The notes beneath the pieces were generated by a model, which saw only the letters and a program-made list of their open reading frames with translations, was not told where the DNA came from and searched no databases. 64,000 nucleotides of DNA, from contig BQUP01000008.1 in NCBI GenBank assembly GCA_022835595.1, positions 310,001-374,000 of the forward strand, read 5' to 3'. The DNA comes from Cystobasidium ongulense. Lineage: Eukaryota > Basidiomycota > Cystobasidiomycetes > Cystobasidiales > Cystobasidiaceae. Below are positions 1 to 11,544 of this stretch, piece after piece (positions within the stretch are counted from its first letter, which is position 1; each line of letters opens with the position of its first letter). The position numbers were made by a program, and so were the translations under genes.

Positions 1-120
1 TATCAGATGTATAGTAAGCATAGCTAGCCACACCATCTGATGCAGTATTCTGACTTCTTTTCTTGCAGCTCCGTGTTCGATATGGGACAATCGCGCGTTG
101 GATTCGCTACTCTGAAGTAG
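1..120 (+). CDS. Aspartyl protease, pepsin-like (3' end only)
   Basis: Only the last codons are in the window. After a splice acceptor at 67-68, the final exon (69-120) encodes a tail reading SVFDMGQSRVGFATLK and stops at TAG 118-120. The pattern Y-S-V-[FY]-D-x-G-x-x-x-V-G-[FL]-A is the conserved C-terminus of pepsin-family (A1) aspartyl proteases such as saccharopepsin. A plausible upstream exon ends at 13 with donor GTAAGC at 14, which would give VYSVFD across the junction and a 55-nt intron. Catalytic Asp motifs and any signal peptide lie outside the window, so vacuolar or secreted location cannot be judged. The gene converges on MCM2, whose stop is 232 bp away. Confidence 0.75.
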
Positions 121-351
121 ACATCATAGTACAGGTGTATACCCCCCTCAATTTCGTATTAGGCGTTGTTTGAAAAGAGGTCGGCGGTGTGTGATAATAG
201 TGTAGATTATTGTCATAGTCAAGTTGCTAGTCTACAGATTGAGGCCTCGTGGTGATAGCAACACGTTTACTGCAACTGCCTCACTTACTCCCCTTTGCCC
301 AAGAACCTTTACACGGCACCAATCAAGCGGTACTCCGCGGCTTTTAATACT

Positions 352-3300
352 CTAGAAGTCATCCGTGAATGATTTGACGATGCGATCGCCTCCAACTAGC
401 TTGTAGCCATTGGTTTTGAACAGTTGGCATCGAAGGAAAGGCTTGAGATCGTAAATCTCGACTTCCTTTCCGCGCTCTTCCAGCTCGGTAAGCTTGACTT
501 CGACTTTGGACGGGGGTTGATCATTGTTACGCAAAGCGTAGTAACGGACCTTATCCTTCACTATTTGACCCAGCAAGAATGCCAGCAGCTCTTCGTGGTC
601 CTGTGCTTTAGTCATGTACTTCTTGAAACCCTGTTGAAATAGTCAAGCATCAGCGGCTTGCTACGCATGTGGAGGAACTCGGCAAGGACAACTTACGCGC
701 TCGAGCTGCTTCTTGATAGACAGTTTCTGAGCATTGACGAAGCTTGCGATGGTGACCTGGACGGCCAAATCGATATCATCGCTTCGAACAGTGTTCCTGA
801 GATGCATCTTTGCGCTAGCTTCGGCCATACGAATGGTAGATTCCAGATGTCGAACAGTGATAGGAAACGATCCGGTAGAGAGTGACTCTCGTCGCAGGTC
901 GGCGTAAAGCTTTGAAATCTTTTCGACGTCCATCTGGATAAGATTGGGTTGCATGCGCTCGCGAGCATACTGGATGTACTTCTTGAGTGTGTCTTGAGGT
1001 AGAATCTGAGGTGAAAGATGTCAGGATGCATTCAAAACACTCCTCAATACGAGGCACGAGGCTCACATCTTTGTCCAAGCTTGTTGTGACGTTCATCTCA
1101 TCCTGCTCTGGGACAAAGTCTGGGTGACTTCTGGTGTGACTGCCCACGACGAAGCGCGCTAGCATCTCATCAAGTACTGGATCGACTGCGTCCTTCACCA
1201 CGCACAAAACATCGAAACGAGATAGAATGGGCTCTGTCAATTCGACATTCTGACTGAAAGGAATGGTAGGGTTGTAACGACCCCGAATAGGATTGGCGGC
1301 GGCTACGATAGCGCATCGAGCTTGCAACGTTGTTACGATACCGGCCTTCGAGATAGAGATGGATTGCTGTTCCATGGCTTCGTGGATGGAGGTTCGGTCG
1401 GCATCGTTCATCTTATCGAATTCATCGATGAGACAGACCCCCTTGTCTGCTAGGACGAGAGCGCCACCTTCGAGCGTCCACTCTTGAGTGACAGGATCCT
1501 TGCGGACACTGGCGGTAAGACCGACAGCGGATGCTCCCTGACCAGTGGCAAAGACAGCTCTGGGTGCCGTCTTCTCAATATACTTCAGGAATTGCGACTT
1601 TGCTGTACCGGGATCGCCAAGCATCAGGACGTTTATGTCACCACGAATGCGATGCTTGTTGTTGATGTTCTTCGTAACACCTCCAAATAAAGATAACGCG
1701 ATGGCAGTCTTGATATCTTCGTGCCCATAGATGGATGGCGCGATTGACTTGATAACACGCTTGCCAATTCGCTCGTCTCTTGCAAGCGCACGGATATGCT
1801 TTTCATCCTCTTCCGTGAGACGGAAAGATGAGTAGAGATCCTCTTTCTTTAAAATGTGATTCGCCTCCAGGACGGTACTGAAAACTGGGAACCCATTCTT
1901 GATGTTCAAGCTTGTATCGAAATTATTGCGATAGACACCGGTCACCTCAACTTCCTCGCCTGGCTTTGCAGAGTCGATAAGATCCCAGAGCAGGATGACT
2001 TCTCGATGTCTCGGCAGCCGACCAGCCGGAACTGAGCCAGGAGACTCTTGCAGAGTCATTTTCTGGTAATTTCTGTAGACGGTCTACGTAATCAATAGGG
2101 GTTGGTCAGTATTCTACCCTCTAATGTCTGGAGCTACTCCAGCATACCTGTTCTGAATTTATAGTGAAGGGGCCTTTGGCAGAGCAGACTGGGCAAAACG
2201 AGATTCTGACCTCGGCTGATGCATCTTGGAAGAATGGTCCGAGGGTCTCGCCGCACTTGCCACAGTCGAATTTAACGTATTTGAGCTGCGGGAAAATGCC
2301 CGAACGTCGAGTCACTACGCCTGTAACGCGTACTAATGCATCGAGATGGATCTGTCGAAGGTCTCGAAGAGTGTATGACGTTGGCAATTCTGTAATCCGG
2401 ACATGGACTTCGGAATGAATGCGTTCGTATAGAGGATAATAGAGGAGAATGACATCTAATGCTACTTGGTCGAATATGGAGAGCATTGGAGTGGGACAAT
2501 TGGCGAGGAAGTAGGCCAGGATGGCTTTGCTGTCGGAAAGATGTAAGAAGGACACGTGCAAAGATTCGGAGTTGGCTGAATGATGAAGGAAACGCGTCTT
2601 AGTGCGATACCAGCTTGCGGGAAGTATCGCAACTCACCTTCACCGAGGGCTTTGATACGCTGTCCATAGACCGACGTTCCATGATCATCCACATATGTCA
2701 TTAAGAAATTTCTAAACTCTCGCATGATAGTCTTCTTGACGGCTTCTGTTTCTATCCATTCCTTGATGCTGTTTGCTTTGATATCGGAGAGCTGTTCCAG
2801 CGGAAGCTCATCCTCTCCACCCTCAAAGACGCCGTCAACGGGTTGCACTTCGTCATAGACATTTCTCCGTCTCCTCCTCTCCAGCAGAGCAGCTTCGCCA
2901 TCACTGTCTTCCGAGTCACTCTGCAGGAAAGCAGGTGCGCGTGAGCGACCTTTACGGCCTGGTCCGCCATCGGCTCGGCCATCGCGCTTATCGCGTCGCT
3001 CCATCTTCCTTTCAGCCGCAGCTCGAGCCATTGGATCCAGCATGTCGAAGTCGTCCTCGTCATTGAGGTCCATGGAATCATATCTGTCCAGTCGCTCGTT
3101 CTCGCCATAGTCGCTAGAATTCGCAAAAGTAGGTTACAGCGTCAGCAAGTCGGGCGCCTACGGGAGAGTACGCGTATTAGCAGCCTACTTGATCATGTTC
3201 TCGTCAAAGAGATCGTCAACTTCTCCTTCTTCCTCGTCTTCAGGTCCAGTGTTGTCTCCATCGGTTTCAGTATCAAGGTCTTGCACACCATCAATATCGC

Positions 3301-3551
3301 TGATCTCGCCATCTATGTCGCTTGAGAAAGGCTGAGGAGGCGAAGAGGGTGGCAGTGATGAGGGTGGTGCGCTGCTTGCATTGCTGTTGCGTGGGACGGA
3401 TGGACCGCTCTCGCCTTGAGCTGGTCCATTGCTGCTTCGTGGCGCATCGTCGTCGCGTTGACGTTTCACGGGAGACTATATGGACGATGCGGAGATGAGT
3501 CTGGTCAGACACACTCTATCTTAGGAAGAAGTATCATCAGCTTACCACCAT
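352..3551 (-). CDS. MCM2: DNA replication licensing factor MCM2
   Basis: MCM2 is a subunit of the hexameric MCM2-7 replicative helicase, which is loaded at origins in G1. The roughly 930-residue product has an acidic, Ser/Pro-rich N-terminus typical of Mcm2, then a zinc finger with two CxxC pairs (CGKC and CPVC, near 2190-2290). The AAA+ core follows with Walker A GDPGTAKS, Walker B around DEFDKM and an SRFD arginine finger (about 1230-1630), and then a C-terminal winged-helix region. The start is inferred: ATGGTG at 3551-3546 lies in good context, followed by an intron (donor GTAAGC, acceptor at 3477-3476), giving [12 protein letters not shown]. The coding part of exon 1 is thus only 6 nt. 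Several further short introns interrupt the gene. It is convergent with the protease gene and head-to-tail with the ketopantoate reductase gene upstream. Confidence 0.95.
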
Positions 3552-3864
3552 GGTCAATGTTCTTGGTAAGTACTTAAAAGCTGAAGAAGCTGAGCGCCGA
3601 CGCGTTTTGATCAAAGCTCTTGACGCGTAGAGAACGAGTGGCAAAAGGACAATCTGGTGGAAAGTGTCGGCGTAGGCGCAGAGCAGTGACGAAAGGGTTA
3701 GTAAAAGAGGAAACTAGCTCTGTTCAGTCACAATTCCATTGCGCCTGTATATATTCCGCGAGCTCCGGCCAACTCCCATGCCACTTATGTAATTTCAGTC
3801 CATGCAAAATATGATAGCCATGTATACACAGAGAACGGATGTCAAGTATGCGCTACACGGTACA

Positions 3865-5255
3865 TCACTGGCTCTCAGCTAGAGGACCCGCTGGGGGAGC
3901 AACGTTATTACGGAATCGCCAGTCGAGTGCGCAGACAAGAGCGTTGATGGTCTCTAACGTTGGTGTCTCGAGTCCAAGCTCCTTTGCTTTTCGTAGAGGT
4001 AACGAAACAATAGTCTGTATGAAGCAGTAACTCGTCAGCTGCCGCTGTTTTGTGTTATTGTAGGTCAAGTGATGTGCCCACCTCAACCTCCATTGGGCGA
4101 TTCCAGCAAGCATCCATGCACATGCTTGAGTAAATACCGTTCTTAATCTGGTCTCGCTCAATCAAGCTGACCAGGTATTCGTCTTCAATCTCGTGACCTA
4201 GCGCTCGTGCAATGGAAGCCATCTCGGCGATGATGCGCTTGGCAACAATTGGGCCAGAGTCCGAGGCTGCTAGTAGCTGGTCTGTTCGAGCGAGTGTCAA
4301 GGCAGTGAGCTGTGTGGAGGGAGTCAGTCATGTCACAACATCCACATTTCATCCGAGCGGAGCTTACAGTATTCCAGGTGGCATTCCTGAATAACCCATG
4401 TTGCAACGATTAGTATCTATCACATAAAGTACGAGCATAGCGAACTGGTAGCCTTACCAAATGGTCTTCTTCCATCTCCAGACGTCGATAGATGGGACGA
4501 GCTCAACGTTGGTACCTCCTTGCTGTAACAACTCGACAAAGTGGTTCAAGCGCTCGTCCTCGAGCTTGCGGTCAATAGAGCTGTTGAAGTGAGCGCCGAA
4601 TTGCATTGTCTCGTCGAACTTATGGACGATTGTTCCAGTCTTTGGCTGATTGGCATTGACCCATGTCTAAAGCAGATGAAGAGGTAAGTAGATTTCAGGA
4701 GTAGGAGTACGAGATCACTCACAACTCCGGAAAGGATGGTGTTATTGGGATACATTGCCTTGAAAGGCTCCTCGACACCAACTCCGTTTTGGATCAAAAC
4801 GATGGTGGTATCTTTGCCAATGACAGACTTGAGCTGCTCGGCAGCACTGGGGCTGGTCTGGATGCCCTTGTGCGTAGCAACGACATATTTGAAGTTGACT
4901 TCCTTGAGACTTGGGTCGGAAGGGGTGGCGACGGCTATCCAGCAAAGTATCATGTATCAGCAGCCAAATGAACTAACCACCGAACTAAATGCTCACCATT
5001 GTGGAACTTGTAGTTGGGGTGGTTGCCGAACTTCTCAGACTGGAAGTCCAAGCCCTGCTCGGACACCGCTTTGTAATTTGAACGGGCGCATACCGTGACT
5101 TGCACGTTGGGCGACTCGTTCAAGATGTAGGCGTAAACGGAGCCTACGAAGCAAATGAAGGTCAGAACCGCGCGAAGCCAGCCGGCTATTCCGTGCAGTA
5201 GGTGAAGCTCACCAACACCGCCCAGGCCGAACAGGAGAATGTCTTCTTTGCCCAT
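3865..5255 (-). CDS. 2-dehydropantoate 2-reductase family protein (ketopantoate reductase-like)
   Basis: Predicted NADPH-dependent reductase of the ApbA/PanE family. In pantothenate and CoA synthesis this family reduces 2-dehydropantoate to pantoate. The N-terminus MGKEDILLFGLGGVG carries a Rossmann GxGxxG-type loop. The middle has the family segment VLIQNGVGVEEPF (about 4780-4830), and the C-terminal domain (about 3865-4560) holds KKTIWNATWNTLTAL and ends in ETINALV-type helices, matching the ApbA C-terminal domain. Length is about 350 residues, usual for fungal members, spread over about seven exons. Fungi carry several paralogues of this fold, so the substrate is uncertain. It is divergent from the dehydrogenase gene at 5798 with about 540 bp between starts. 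Confidence 0.85.
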
Positions 5256-5797
5256 TGTAATGTTGAAAGAGGTGAGTATAGAGTGGAGAGGAGAGGCGTG
5301 CGAGCTGTTAATTTGTTGTATGCTGGGGGAGTTGGAGTGAGGGAGGAGCTCCTCGACTTTTCCCTGCGCATCCAACCATGAAGCTATGATAGCCGGTGGG
5401 AGCGGCAGACGATACACACTGCCCACTAGATTACAGGTCTCCCGATGATGCTGCTTGCCGGCAGTATAATTCTTGTTGACAAAAGACACCGAAGAAGCAG
5501 CCAGCCAGCGGCGGCAGCGGCAAGCGAGTCTTGTTAGCCGTCCCGCCTGGCCCTAGATGCGTGACATTTCGAGGCGCGCCGCCGCCGACCTTTTCTAGAA
5601 GCAAAGGTTGCGCAAAGCGTCGGTGAGGTCTCTTGGTATCCAATACATATTCTATTGTCTATCAAGACTGTCTGAGAAACGAGTGAGTCCTGTCACCCCA
5701 AATCGACGGTAGCCGACGGACTTGTGCGAAAGCAAGGAAGGACCGTCAACCAGCTGCTGATTCCAGTTCCCTTCATCCAGAACCGCATACCACTAAA
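5256..5797. promoter_or_regulatory. Divergent intergenic region, ketopantoate reductase / polyol dehydrogenase
   Basis: This 542-bp stretch separates two outward-facing starts and must hold both promoters and 5' leaders. I see no gene in it and no clear TATA box. It includes a GC-rich stretch (about 5500-5600) beside more mixed sequence. No specific regulator site is claimed. Confidence 0.4.
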
Positions 5798-7234
5798 ATG
5801 AGCTCAAGCAAGTCAAACGTCGCAGCCGTCCTCCATGGAGCAAAGGACCTGCGTATTGTAGGTCGTCCTCCGGTGTGCCGCATACAAAGCTCTGACCGTG
5901 ATCGACTTGTGCAGACCGAACGCACCATCGCTGCTCCTGGTCCAGGCGAAGCGCAAGTAGCTGTCAAGGCTACTGGTCTGTGCGGAAGTGATCTTCACTA
6001 CTATATCCAGTGCGTGTTTGATTCCTCAAGCTTCGCCGTCCTGAAAGCTGAACCCCGGTTTTGCAGCGGCCGAAATGGAGAATATGTCCTTCGCGACCCA
6101 ATGGCTCTGGGTCAGTAGCAGACCCAGCAAACGTTAGGTCTCAAAGATGTGCTGACTTACTTTGTTATTGCAACAGGTCATGAGTCAGCCGGCGAAGTTG
6201 TCGCTATCGGCGAAGGCGTAAAAGATTTGAAGGTTGGAGACCGTGTTGCGGTCGAGGCTGGTGTATACTGCAAGAACTGCAAGTTCTGCAAGCTGGGCCG
6301 ATACAACTTGTGCACGAACAGTGAGCATTGAGAAGAGACATTGTATCGGACTCACTTTGTTGATAGCTGACTCCCTCCTTCCATGCTACAGTGCGCTTCG
6401 CATCTTCTGCCAAGGTCTATCCACACGCAGACGGTACCCTACAATCCTACATCAACCATCCTGCCAGCTTCCTATACAAACTTCCCGAGGCTGTCTCGTA
6501 CGAAGAAGCCTCTCTCGTCGAGCCACTCTCCGTTGTTCTACACGCCGCTCGCCGGGCCCACATCACAGCCGGCCAGTCCGTACTCGTTCTAGGTGCCGGT
6601 GCTGTGGGCCTCCTAGGCTGTAGTGTAGCTGCTGCATACGGAGCTACTTTCGTTACCGTAGTAGACATCAACAAGCCAAGAGTCGACTTCGCTACGCAAG
6701 AAGGGTTCGCGAATACAGGACACATCCTTCCCATGGGACCTAGACCTAAAGATTCTGCCGAGAGCTTAGCAAAGGCCAAAGAGACTGCCGAAGACATCCT
6801 TGCCAAGAATAATCCTGACGGATACGATGTCGTCCTAGAATGTACCGGAGTAGAAAGCTGCATGCAAACCGCAATTCACGTGAGTAGTCTCCGCCACTAC
6901 GGACCCTTCATTCAGAACTAACCTTACCCTGAACTACCTTCAGTGTGCGAAAACAGCTGGAAGAGTTGTATTCATCGGCATGGGAACACCAAACGCGACC
7001 CTACCGGTCTCAGCTGCAGCTTTCCGAGAAGTCGACCTCATCGGTGTCTTCCGCTACTGCAATACCTACCCAGACGCTATTGCCCTGTTCGGTGCTGGCC
7101 GTCTCGCAAACGCACACAAACTTGTGACCCAGCGAATCAATTTAAAGGACGCCAACAAGGCTTTCGAGATGCTCATGAAGGGTCAAGACGAATCCGGCAA
7201 CTTTGTTCTGAAGCTAATGGTTGGTGATTATTAG
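5798..7234 (+). CDS. Zinc-dependent sorbitol/xylitol dehydrogenase (MDR family)
   Basis: Medium-chain zinc dehydrogenase that probably oxidises a polyol (sorbitol, xylitol or L-arabinitol) to a ketose with NAD+. Visible motifs include the catalytic zinc site [10 protein letters not shown] followed, after a splice, by [10 protein letters not shown] and GHESAGEVV. The structural-zinc segment is [15 protein letters not shown], and the nucleotide-binding loop is [13 protein letters not shown] (about 6575-6620). The stretch VVDINKPR follows the Rossmann loop and carries the acidic residue expected for NAD preference. Length is about 390 residues in five exons; the C-terminal exon includes ...[14 protein letters not shown], typical of sorbitol dehydrogenases. 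ATG at 5798 gives [14 protein letters not shown]. The exact polyol cannot be set from sequence. It converges on the galactonate dehydratase gene. Confidence 0.9.
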
Positions 7235-7813
7235 ATTGTATGAATATCTCGCATGCATCATTCTGTAGAATAGCTTCAATCACTCCTTGTCTAGCCAAGA
7301 CATGCACTTACGTCAAGCTCTAAAGCCTAACTATTTTTACAAAACGTAGCTGCAATTATGCTACGTCCCTTGAAAAATAATCTTGAAAGGCTTGGCTGAG
7401 TTACGCAAGTGCGTTTTCAATTCAAGCAAGTTGACGACTAAGTCACGTCTTTCAAGGATTAATACTTGAGAGACGTAAGTTGAATTGCATTCTACGTCTA
7501 AGAAGTAGCCCTCCAAATACGCAAACCACTTTGCAAGAGAATACAAGATCGTTACTTCTCAAAATACGACAAGGCTACTGCTGACAAGAGTGATCGTCCC
7601 AGTCCCTCAGCAGTGATCCCGTAAGAAAGGCATTATCAAGCTCATGGCTGGTGTACTTCGATTCAAAATGTTTGACGGTATCCACATTGCATGCAAGTCT
7701 ATACTACTGAGAGAGCGGAGATACAAAGTGCGACCGAGGCACTCAAGAAGACAAAGGATATGCGGATACAAGCGGTAACAGTCATACCATCAGAATAGAT
7801 CGCATACTCAGTA
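7235..7813. other. Convergent intergenic region with a hairpin
   Basis: These 579 bp lie between two stop codons (dehydrogenase on plus, galactonate dehydratase on minus). No gene is visible. The stretch is AT-richer than its flanks and contains the short inverted repeat listed separately at 7445-7476. It probably holds both 3' UTRs and polyadenylation signals. Confidence 0.4.
7445..7476. repeat. Short inverted repeat (12-bp arms, 8-nt loop)
   Basis: ACGTCTTTCAAG at 7445-7456 is followed by GATTAATA and then CTTGAGAGACGT at 7465-7476, which pairs with the first arm except for one position. A second, outer match (CAATTCAA about 7429-7436 with TTGAATTG about 7480-7487) can extend the stem after an asymmetric bulge. 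It sits midway between two convergent stop codons. Confidence 0.6.
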
Positions 7814-9751
7814 TTACCACTCTCTAACACCTCCGTCCCGTCCACGGAAGATAGGGTTTCTCCAGGAGAAGTCCTTGTGCTCTTCGGCACACTTTCGTAC
7901 GAGTTCCTCGTTGATCTCTATTCCAAGACCTGGGGCTGTTAGCAAATCAATCATGCCTTCCTTGACCTCGAACACTTCTGGGTTGTTTAGGTAGGTGAAA
8001 AGATCAAAGTCTCCTTGGTTGTAGTGCACTGGAGAGAAAAAATGTTAGATTTTCTTCACCTATATGAGGACTTGTAGCGACTTACTCTGCAGATGACAAG
8101 GACGGAAACAGGCCACGTAAAAAATTGTTAGTGATGCTTCTATTCAGCTAATGATAATCCGGCATACCTTCCACGACATCTCGCAGCTATTGGAAGTCAT
8201 ACAGAAAGCGTTAGTAGCTGGCAGAAGGGGTTCTATCATATTAGATACAGCTTACATAACGAAGTTCATGCAGCTGAAGCCAAGTTGCAGACTGGCTGCA
8301 AATGCGATGGGGCCGAGAGGGCTTGGCGCGTAAAGAATGGTCAGCCTCAAGTCACCAGATTGACATACACAGTAGCCTAATCTCACCAATGTGGTGCGAA
8401 GGCAATATCGTAAGTTTCAGCCATGTTTGCAATTCTCTTGGTTTCGCTGATACCACCGGAATGAGCAATGTCCGGTTGGATGATGTCGATGCAGCCCGCT
8501 TCAAAGTAAGGTCTGCAGTCCTGTCGAGTCAGAAGACGCTCTCCTAGGGCGATAGGAATAGTCGTCTGCTGGTAGAGCTTCTTGAGCTCCTCGATTTGTT
8601 GGGGAAGAAGGGGCTCCTCGATGAAGAGAGGCTGGTGAGGTTCAAGTGCACGAGCGAGCTGTTTGGCAAGGGTCTTGTGGACTCGTCCTGTACTTCATGT
8701 TAGCCATCGTAATCGTGCCATGTGGTCTCCTGTGCGTACCATGGAAATCCAGGCCGACGTCAATACCAATTGACTTGACATCCTTGCAACGCTGAACGGT
8801 AGCTTCAAGCGCGTGTGGAGAGTCGAGCCATGCAAGCTGAGACAGTATCAGATTTAGCTTGCGTTGAATAAAGCAGACTACTGCGACTCACAGATTCGAC
8901 AGCATTCATCTTAACTGCAGTGAAACCTTGTGCTTTACGTGCTTTTGCCTGCTCCATGACATCCGAAGGTCGGTCACCGCCGATCCACCCGTACACTGTG
9001 GAGCCAGCAGAGTTCAGTTTCTGATTTTCATGGCTCGAATGTGAATTTGCAATCTACCTGGGCATCTAGTTCGGACCTTTCCGCCGAGAAGCTGCCATAC
9101 TGGGACTCCTAGAGTTTTGCCCTTGATGTCCCATAACGCAATGTCTGGAAAGAGGCATCAGAGATCTGAAAGGCTTTAACTGAGATACCGACTACCCACC
9201 TAGACCAGAAAGCGCGCTCATGAGTACAGGTCCACCTCGGTAGAATCGGTGGCGGTAAGCGGACTGGTAGATATCTTCGATCTGATGTAGAGACCGTAGT
9301 CAGCAGGCCCAATAATTTCAACGTGTGACACTCGAATGTAACAATACTTACATTGCTCGCATCCCAACCGATGAAACGCTCGCGAAAGTCAACAAACGCG
9401 CCCTCGACGGCTTCGGAGTGACCCTTCAGACAGTGTTGCGATGGTCAACATCCGGACCGTTCTTTGATCAGAAGGAAGACACACCTCAAGCGTAGCCTCA
9501 CCCCATCCTACAATACCCTTCTCAGTTTCTACGCGAACAAACAGCCATCTAGGTCTGATTCTGAAATGTTCAATTGACTTGATCGGGTCGACTGTTGGGT
9601 CCGCCTGGCCAGCAACATGCGCAGGTGGCATAAGACCCTTGAGATAGACATCTGTGTCGGAGAAGTGGACTTCACCAAACTGATGCTTGTTGACGGAAGA
9701 TCTGATGGGAGGTTCAGAAGCCTCCATTTTGGCGGTGACGGTGGAAGCCAT
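7814..9751 (-). CDS. D-galactonate dehydratase-like protein (mandelate racemase/enolase superfamily)
   Basis: Predicted to dehydrate an aldonic acid, probably D-galactonate, to 2-keto-3-deoxy-galactonate. The sequence follows bacterial DgoD closely: [25 protein letters not shown] near the N-terminus, [13 protein letters not shown] and [31 protein letters not shown] with the DgoD-type catalytic His, metal-ligand acidic residues in EEPLLPQ and GERLL, APHCPLGPIA with the second catalytic His, and the ending [16 protein letters not shown]. An N-terminal extension of about 50 residues precedes the DgoD-like part. About 440 residues in roughly nine exons. Start ATG at 9751 gives [12 protein letters not shown]. 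It is divergently paired with the KduD-like SDR gene. Substrate assignment rests on family resemblance; another aldonate is possible. Confidence 0.88.
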
Positions 9752-10135
9752 GTTTATGATGATGATGAAGTTGTGGACAAGGGAGGAAGACTGTGGAGAA
9801 GGTGGAGGACTAGGAAGGTAATGGTGATATGAGTATTACTTGTCAGATGGGAGAGCAAGGCGGCAATAGACTTGCTCGGCTCGTTGGGAGCACTGGAGAA
9901 TACTCCGATCAATAGCCGGGCCCCTCTTTTCTTCGTTTGCCGTTCCAGCTCCACGATCGTTCCGGCAAGAGGGACTTTGACGCCGGCGGCATGGGAGATT
10001 AGATCTTTCCATCAAGCTCTTCGTAGCGGGAATTGACTGAACTTGACGGTTAACGCAAGCCCAAGTAGTCAGTAGCAGAATCTCGTCACCTCTTTGTCTC
10101 CCATCCTTCCAGATCACTATCCTCACTTCAGCAGC
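9752..10135. promoter_or_regulatory. Shared divergent promoter of galactonate dehydratase and SDR genes
   Basis: 384 bp lie between the two outward ATGs, which suggests co-regulation. SYGGRG-type matches (the Mig1/CreA consensus) occur at 9793-9798, 9802-9807, 9893-9898 and, on the minus strand, 9949-9954. This degenerate motif is expected a few times by chance in such a length. CGG/CCG triplets are frequent at 9870-9990 and could suit a Zn2Cys6 factor, but no defined site is claimed. Confidence 0.4.
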
Positions 10136-11208
10136 ATGTCGAGCTCATCATACCTAGAAAGCCTGTTCGGCCTCAAAGGCAAGACTGCACTATGCACAGG
10201 TGCAACGCGCGGTATCGGCAAGAACATGGCAGAAGCGCTCGCAAAAGCTGGTGCCGATGTTCTTTTGATCCAGGTGAGTTATCCTACATCTGATACTGCA
10301 CCTCAAAGATAGAGCCGTTTTGACAAAGTATACCCCGCTGATCACCCGTTCTAACAATTTACAGCGAAACGAAAGCAACACTGAAACTCGCGATGCTATC
10401 CGTGCACTTGGTCGAAGAAGCGAGATTGTCACATGCGATCTTGCCGACAAGGCTTCAGTCAAGGCATTGACTAAGAAGGTCGTTGGATCCAAGTCCGAGG
10501 GCGGCATGGGCGAGACTATTGATATTCTCATCAACTGCGGCGGCATTCAACGGAGGTAGGTCGTTCTTACACGGAAGGGCAGCTTTTCAAGGCTAATTCG
10601 TTTCCTAGAACACCCGCTGAAAACTTCCCAGATGAGGACTGGGAAGAAGTACTACAAGTCAACTTGAATACAGTCTTCACACTATGCCGAGATGTAGGCA
10701 AGCACATGCTCGAATCTCGAGGTGGCGTAGCTGGAGAAGAGCCCAAGCCAGAAGGAGCTGCAGATGCCAACCCAAGAGGCAGAGGCAAGATTATCAATGT
10801 CGCCTCTCTCGTGTCATACCAAGGCGGTATCACCGTACCTGCTTATGCCGCTGCCAAGCACGGCGTTCTCGGTATCACCAAGGCTCTTTCGAATGAATGG
10901 GTCTCGAAAGGTATCAATGTCAACGCCGTCGCACCTGGTAAGCTTCCAACATCATAATCAGGCATGCTTCAACTTGTTGTTGGCCAAAGCTAATTGCTGT
11001 ATGCATACTAGGTTATATCGCAACTGAAATGAACAGTGCTTTAATCGCCAATCCGGTCCGCTCACGTCAAATTTTGGAGCGCATACCTGCCGGCCGATGG
11101 GGAAGTCCACAAGACTTTGAAGGTCTAACAGTCTTCCTGTGTAGCGCAGCCAGTGACTATGTTTCTGGCGAATGCCTAGTTTGCGATGGTGGCTGGATGG
11201 GCAGGTAA
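10136..11208 (+). CDS. Short-chain dehydrogenase/reductase, 2-deoxy-D-gluconate 3-dehydrogenase (KduD)-like
   Basis: Classical SDR of about 285 residues in four exons. The cofactor loop is TGATRGIG, followed by NCGG (matching the NNAG motif), the catalytic Ser in [13 protein letters not shown], and YAAAK (YxxxK). After the last intron come the substrate-loop [14 protein letters not shown] and the C-terminus [13 protein letters not shown], typical of KduD and related sugar-acid dehydrogenases. A proline/glycine-rich insertion (about 10725-10785) before the catalytic Ser is longer than usual. The start ATG is at 10136 and the stop TAA at 11206-11208. Pairing with a galactonate dehydratase suggests it acts on a 2-keto-3-deoxy sugar acid; this is inference from context. 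Confidence 0.87.
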
Positions 11209-11544
11209 ATTAATGGCTAGGCATGTCGGCATTGGCACTCCGCCTTCAGAGTTAGTAGATCCCACTTGTAGTACTAGTATAGATCACATCTTTCATATGG
11301 CAATCAAGTTCCAGCATTCTGAAAATGTGTTCGCTAGCCGAGTTCAGGAACCCGTTTTGTTATTGGTCAATTGCAATCGCCAGTGGACCACCCCCCTGCT
11401 TTGTCTCGACCGTCAAACTGTCTAAGTTATACAAAGGCCGCGAGCCAGAAGGATGGGGAAGTATGGAATTTTGAGATCATGACATGGCGTAGACTAATAT
11501 GAATCGACATTGCATGCTAATCAGAAGAAACAAGAGAGACGCAT
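11209..11544. other. Convergent intergenic region
   Basis: 336 bp between the SDR stop and the ILV5 stop. No open gene, repeat or RNA gene is visible; it probably contains two 3' UTRs. Confidence 0.4.
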
